The notes under the pieces were generated by a model. The model was not told where the DNA came from, did not search any database, and saw only the letters and a program-made list of their open reading frames with translations. A program made the translations under genes and the position numbers. A DNA stretch of 64,000 bases, from positions 1,054,001-1,118,000 of the forward strand of contig NZ_CP031055.1 in assembly GCF_003345295.1 (NCBI RefSeq), in the 5' to 3' direction. Of this stretch, positions 63,232 to 64,000 are shown one piece after another; positions within the stretch are counted from its first letter, which is position 1; each line of letters opens with the position of its first letter. This DNA is from Vibrio splendidus. Lineage in GTDB: Bacteria; Pseudomonadota; Gammaproteobacteria; Enterobacterales; Vibrionaceae.

Positions 63232-63866
63232 CGCAAAAACTCAGCTCTGGTTTGAGGGTTAGTTTTGAAAATACCACCGAGCGCGGTTGTTGAGGTTTCA
63301 GAGTTTGCATCCATGACGCCTCTTGATTTAACGCAATAGTGAGTGGCTTTAATTGTCACGGCCACATTTTCTGTTTCGACTAGAGTCTGTATCGCGACCA
63401 GGATTTGCTGTGTAAGGCGCTCTTGGACTTGAGGACGCTGAGCAAAGAATCGAACAATACGGTTGATTTTAGACAACCCAAGTATCTTGGTTTCAGGGAT
63501 ATAGGCCACTTCTGCTAAACCATCGATGGTAATGAAGTGATGTTCGCACGTCGACGTTAAATCTATGTTCGATACCTTCACCATTTCATCAACCGACATT
63601 TTGTTGTCTATCACACTGATTTTTGGAAAGTTGTTGTAATCAAGCCCTGAAAATATCTCATGGACGTACATCTTCGCAATGCGATGAGGGGTTTCAGCGA
63701 GGCTGTCGTCGGTTAAATCCAGTCCAAGCGTACTAACCACTTCCGTTAAAAGCCCTTTGATGCGGCTGTACTTCTGACTAGGGTTCATTTCGCTCGGAGT
63801 CATTGGGGTTTCAAGTCCTTTTGCGAGCAAAGCTTCTCTTACTTTTTCGGCTTCTGTATTCAGCAT
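63228..63866 (-). CDS. folE: GTP cyclohydrolase I
   Basis: 212 residues from the ATG at 63866 with AAGGAG upstream. Zinc and catalytic motifs: STCEHHF, KINRIV, and CVKSRGVMD. Makes dihydroneopterin triphosphate from GTP, which feeds folate and, through FolX and FolM, tetrahydromonapterin. Being in an operon with folX and folM suggests this copy serves the pterin cofactor route; a second folE elsewhere would be expected to serve folate. Confidence 0.93.
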   Translation of the reverse strand: MLNTEAEKVREALLAKGLETPMTPSEMNPSQKYSRIKGLLTEVVSTLGLDLTDDSLAETPHRIAKMYVHEIFSGLDYNNFPKISVIDNKMSVDEMVKVSNIDLTSTCEHHFITIDGLAEVAYIPETKILGLSKINRIVRFFAQRPQVQERLTQQILVAIQTLVETENVAVTIKATHYCVKSRGVMDANSETSTTALGGIFKTNPQTRAEFLR

Positions 63867-63876
63867 GACGCACTCC

Positions 63877-64000
63877 TTATGAATTATTGTCGTTGTCTGC
63901 TTCATAACTCAGGGTGAGCGAAACAGAGTCGGCAAAACGTAGCGCATGAGGCTTGTCGATTCTCACTTGAGCGTATTTCACCCATGGGTGATCGATACAA
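63877..64000 (-). CDS. folX: Dihydroneopterin triphosphate 2'-epimerase, C-terminal part
   Basis: 41 C-terminal codons; the gene continues past the window edge. The segment reads HPWVKYAQVRIDKPHALRF and ADSVSLTLS, very close to the end of E. coli FolX. Its stop overlaps the folE ribosome binding region. First gene of the folX-folE-folM operon as seen here. Confidence 0.85.
   Translation of the reverse strand, partial: CIDHPWVKYAQVRIDKPHALRFADSVSLTLSYEADNDNNS

Overview
The window looks like a chromosomal segment of a Vibrio (gammaproteobacterium, probably near the Splendidus clade). The basis is protein content and gene order: a serine transporter, nudL, pabB and class I fumarase cluster; ycjX-ycjF-tyrR; pheST; hrpA; a folX-folE-folM block; and Vibrio-type conserved hypotheticals (DUF2947, DUF3360). 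The species call is inferred. No rRNA, tRNA, CRISPR array or intact insertion sequence was recognised.

Layout. 0-8.6 kb: HAAAP-family amino-acid permease, nudL and pabB on the minus strand, interrupted by a plus-strand H-NOX/hybrid-kinase pair (hnoX-hnoK), then a class I fumarase. 8.7-14.7 kb: ycjX, ycjF, tyrR, rimJ and two small hypotheticals. 14.8-20.4 kb: a minus-strand operon of a DUF2760 membrane protein and two unusual Hsp70 relatives. 20.7-25.9 kb: a CHASE-GGDEF protein, a DEDDh exonuclease, two exported dimeric alpha/beta-barrel-like proteins and a ToxR/ToxS-like pair. 25.9-35.6 kb: TerB-like protein, PhoD-like phosphatase with an acidic-repeat partner, MipA/OmpV-like barrel, hrpA and a small outer-membrane barrel. 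35.7-37.2 kb: two overlapping replication-type genes (DnaT-like and lambda P-like). 37.7-43.3 kb: TetR regulator, MMPL/RND exporter, LolA-like periplasmic protein and outer-membrane barrel, with four copies of one palindromic operator. 43.5-48.5 kb: hemerythrin-GGDEF protein and pheST.

48.6-58 kb is an accessory region. It holds a frame-broken T5orf172/GIY-YIG-type gene, a PD-(D/E)XK-like nuclease plus DUF2075-type helicase, and an exported alpha/beta hydrolase whose 3' end is present three times (about 53.1, 53.9 and 56.7 kb). The repeated 3' ends bracket two cargo modules. The first encodes a ribbon-helix-helix protein and a 40-residue membrane peptide. The second encodes a 47-residue peptide, a ferritin-like di-iron protein and an MFS transporter. 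The second module has the architecture of a small peptide-modification and export locus and is the best candidate here for an undescribed system. An MBL-fold lipoprotein follows.

58.6-64 kb: a DUF3360 membrane protein, a patatin-like phospholipase with two hypotheticals, and the tetrahydromonapterin genes folM, folE and folX (folX cut by the window edge).

Three themes recur: gas and redox signalling (H-NOX kinase, hemerythrin-GGDEF, CHASE-GGDEF); envelope and lipid functions (MMPL system, patatin, NAPE-PLD-like lipoprotein, outer-membrane barrels); and short tandem repeats that have grown at or across the 3' ends of genes (hnoK, hemerythrin-GGDEF and other sites).
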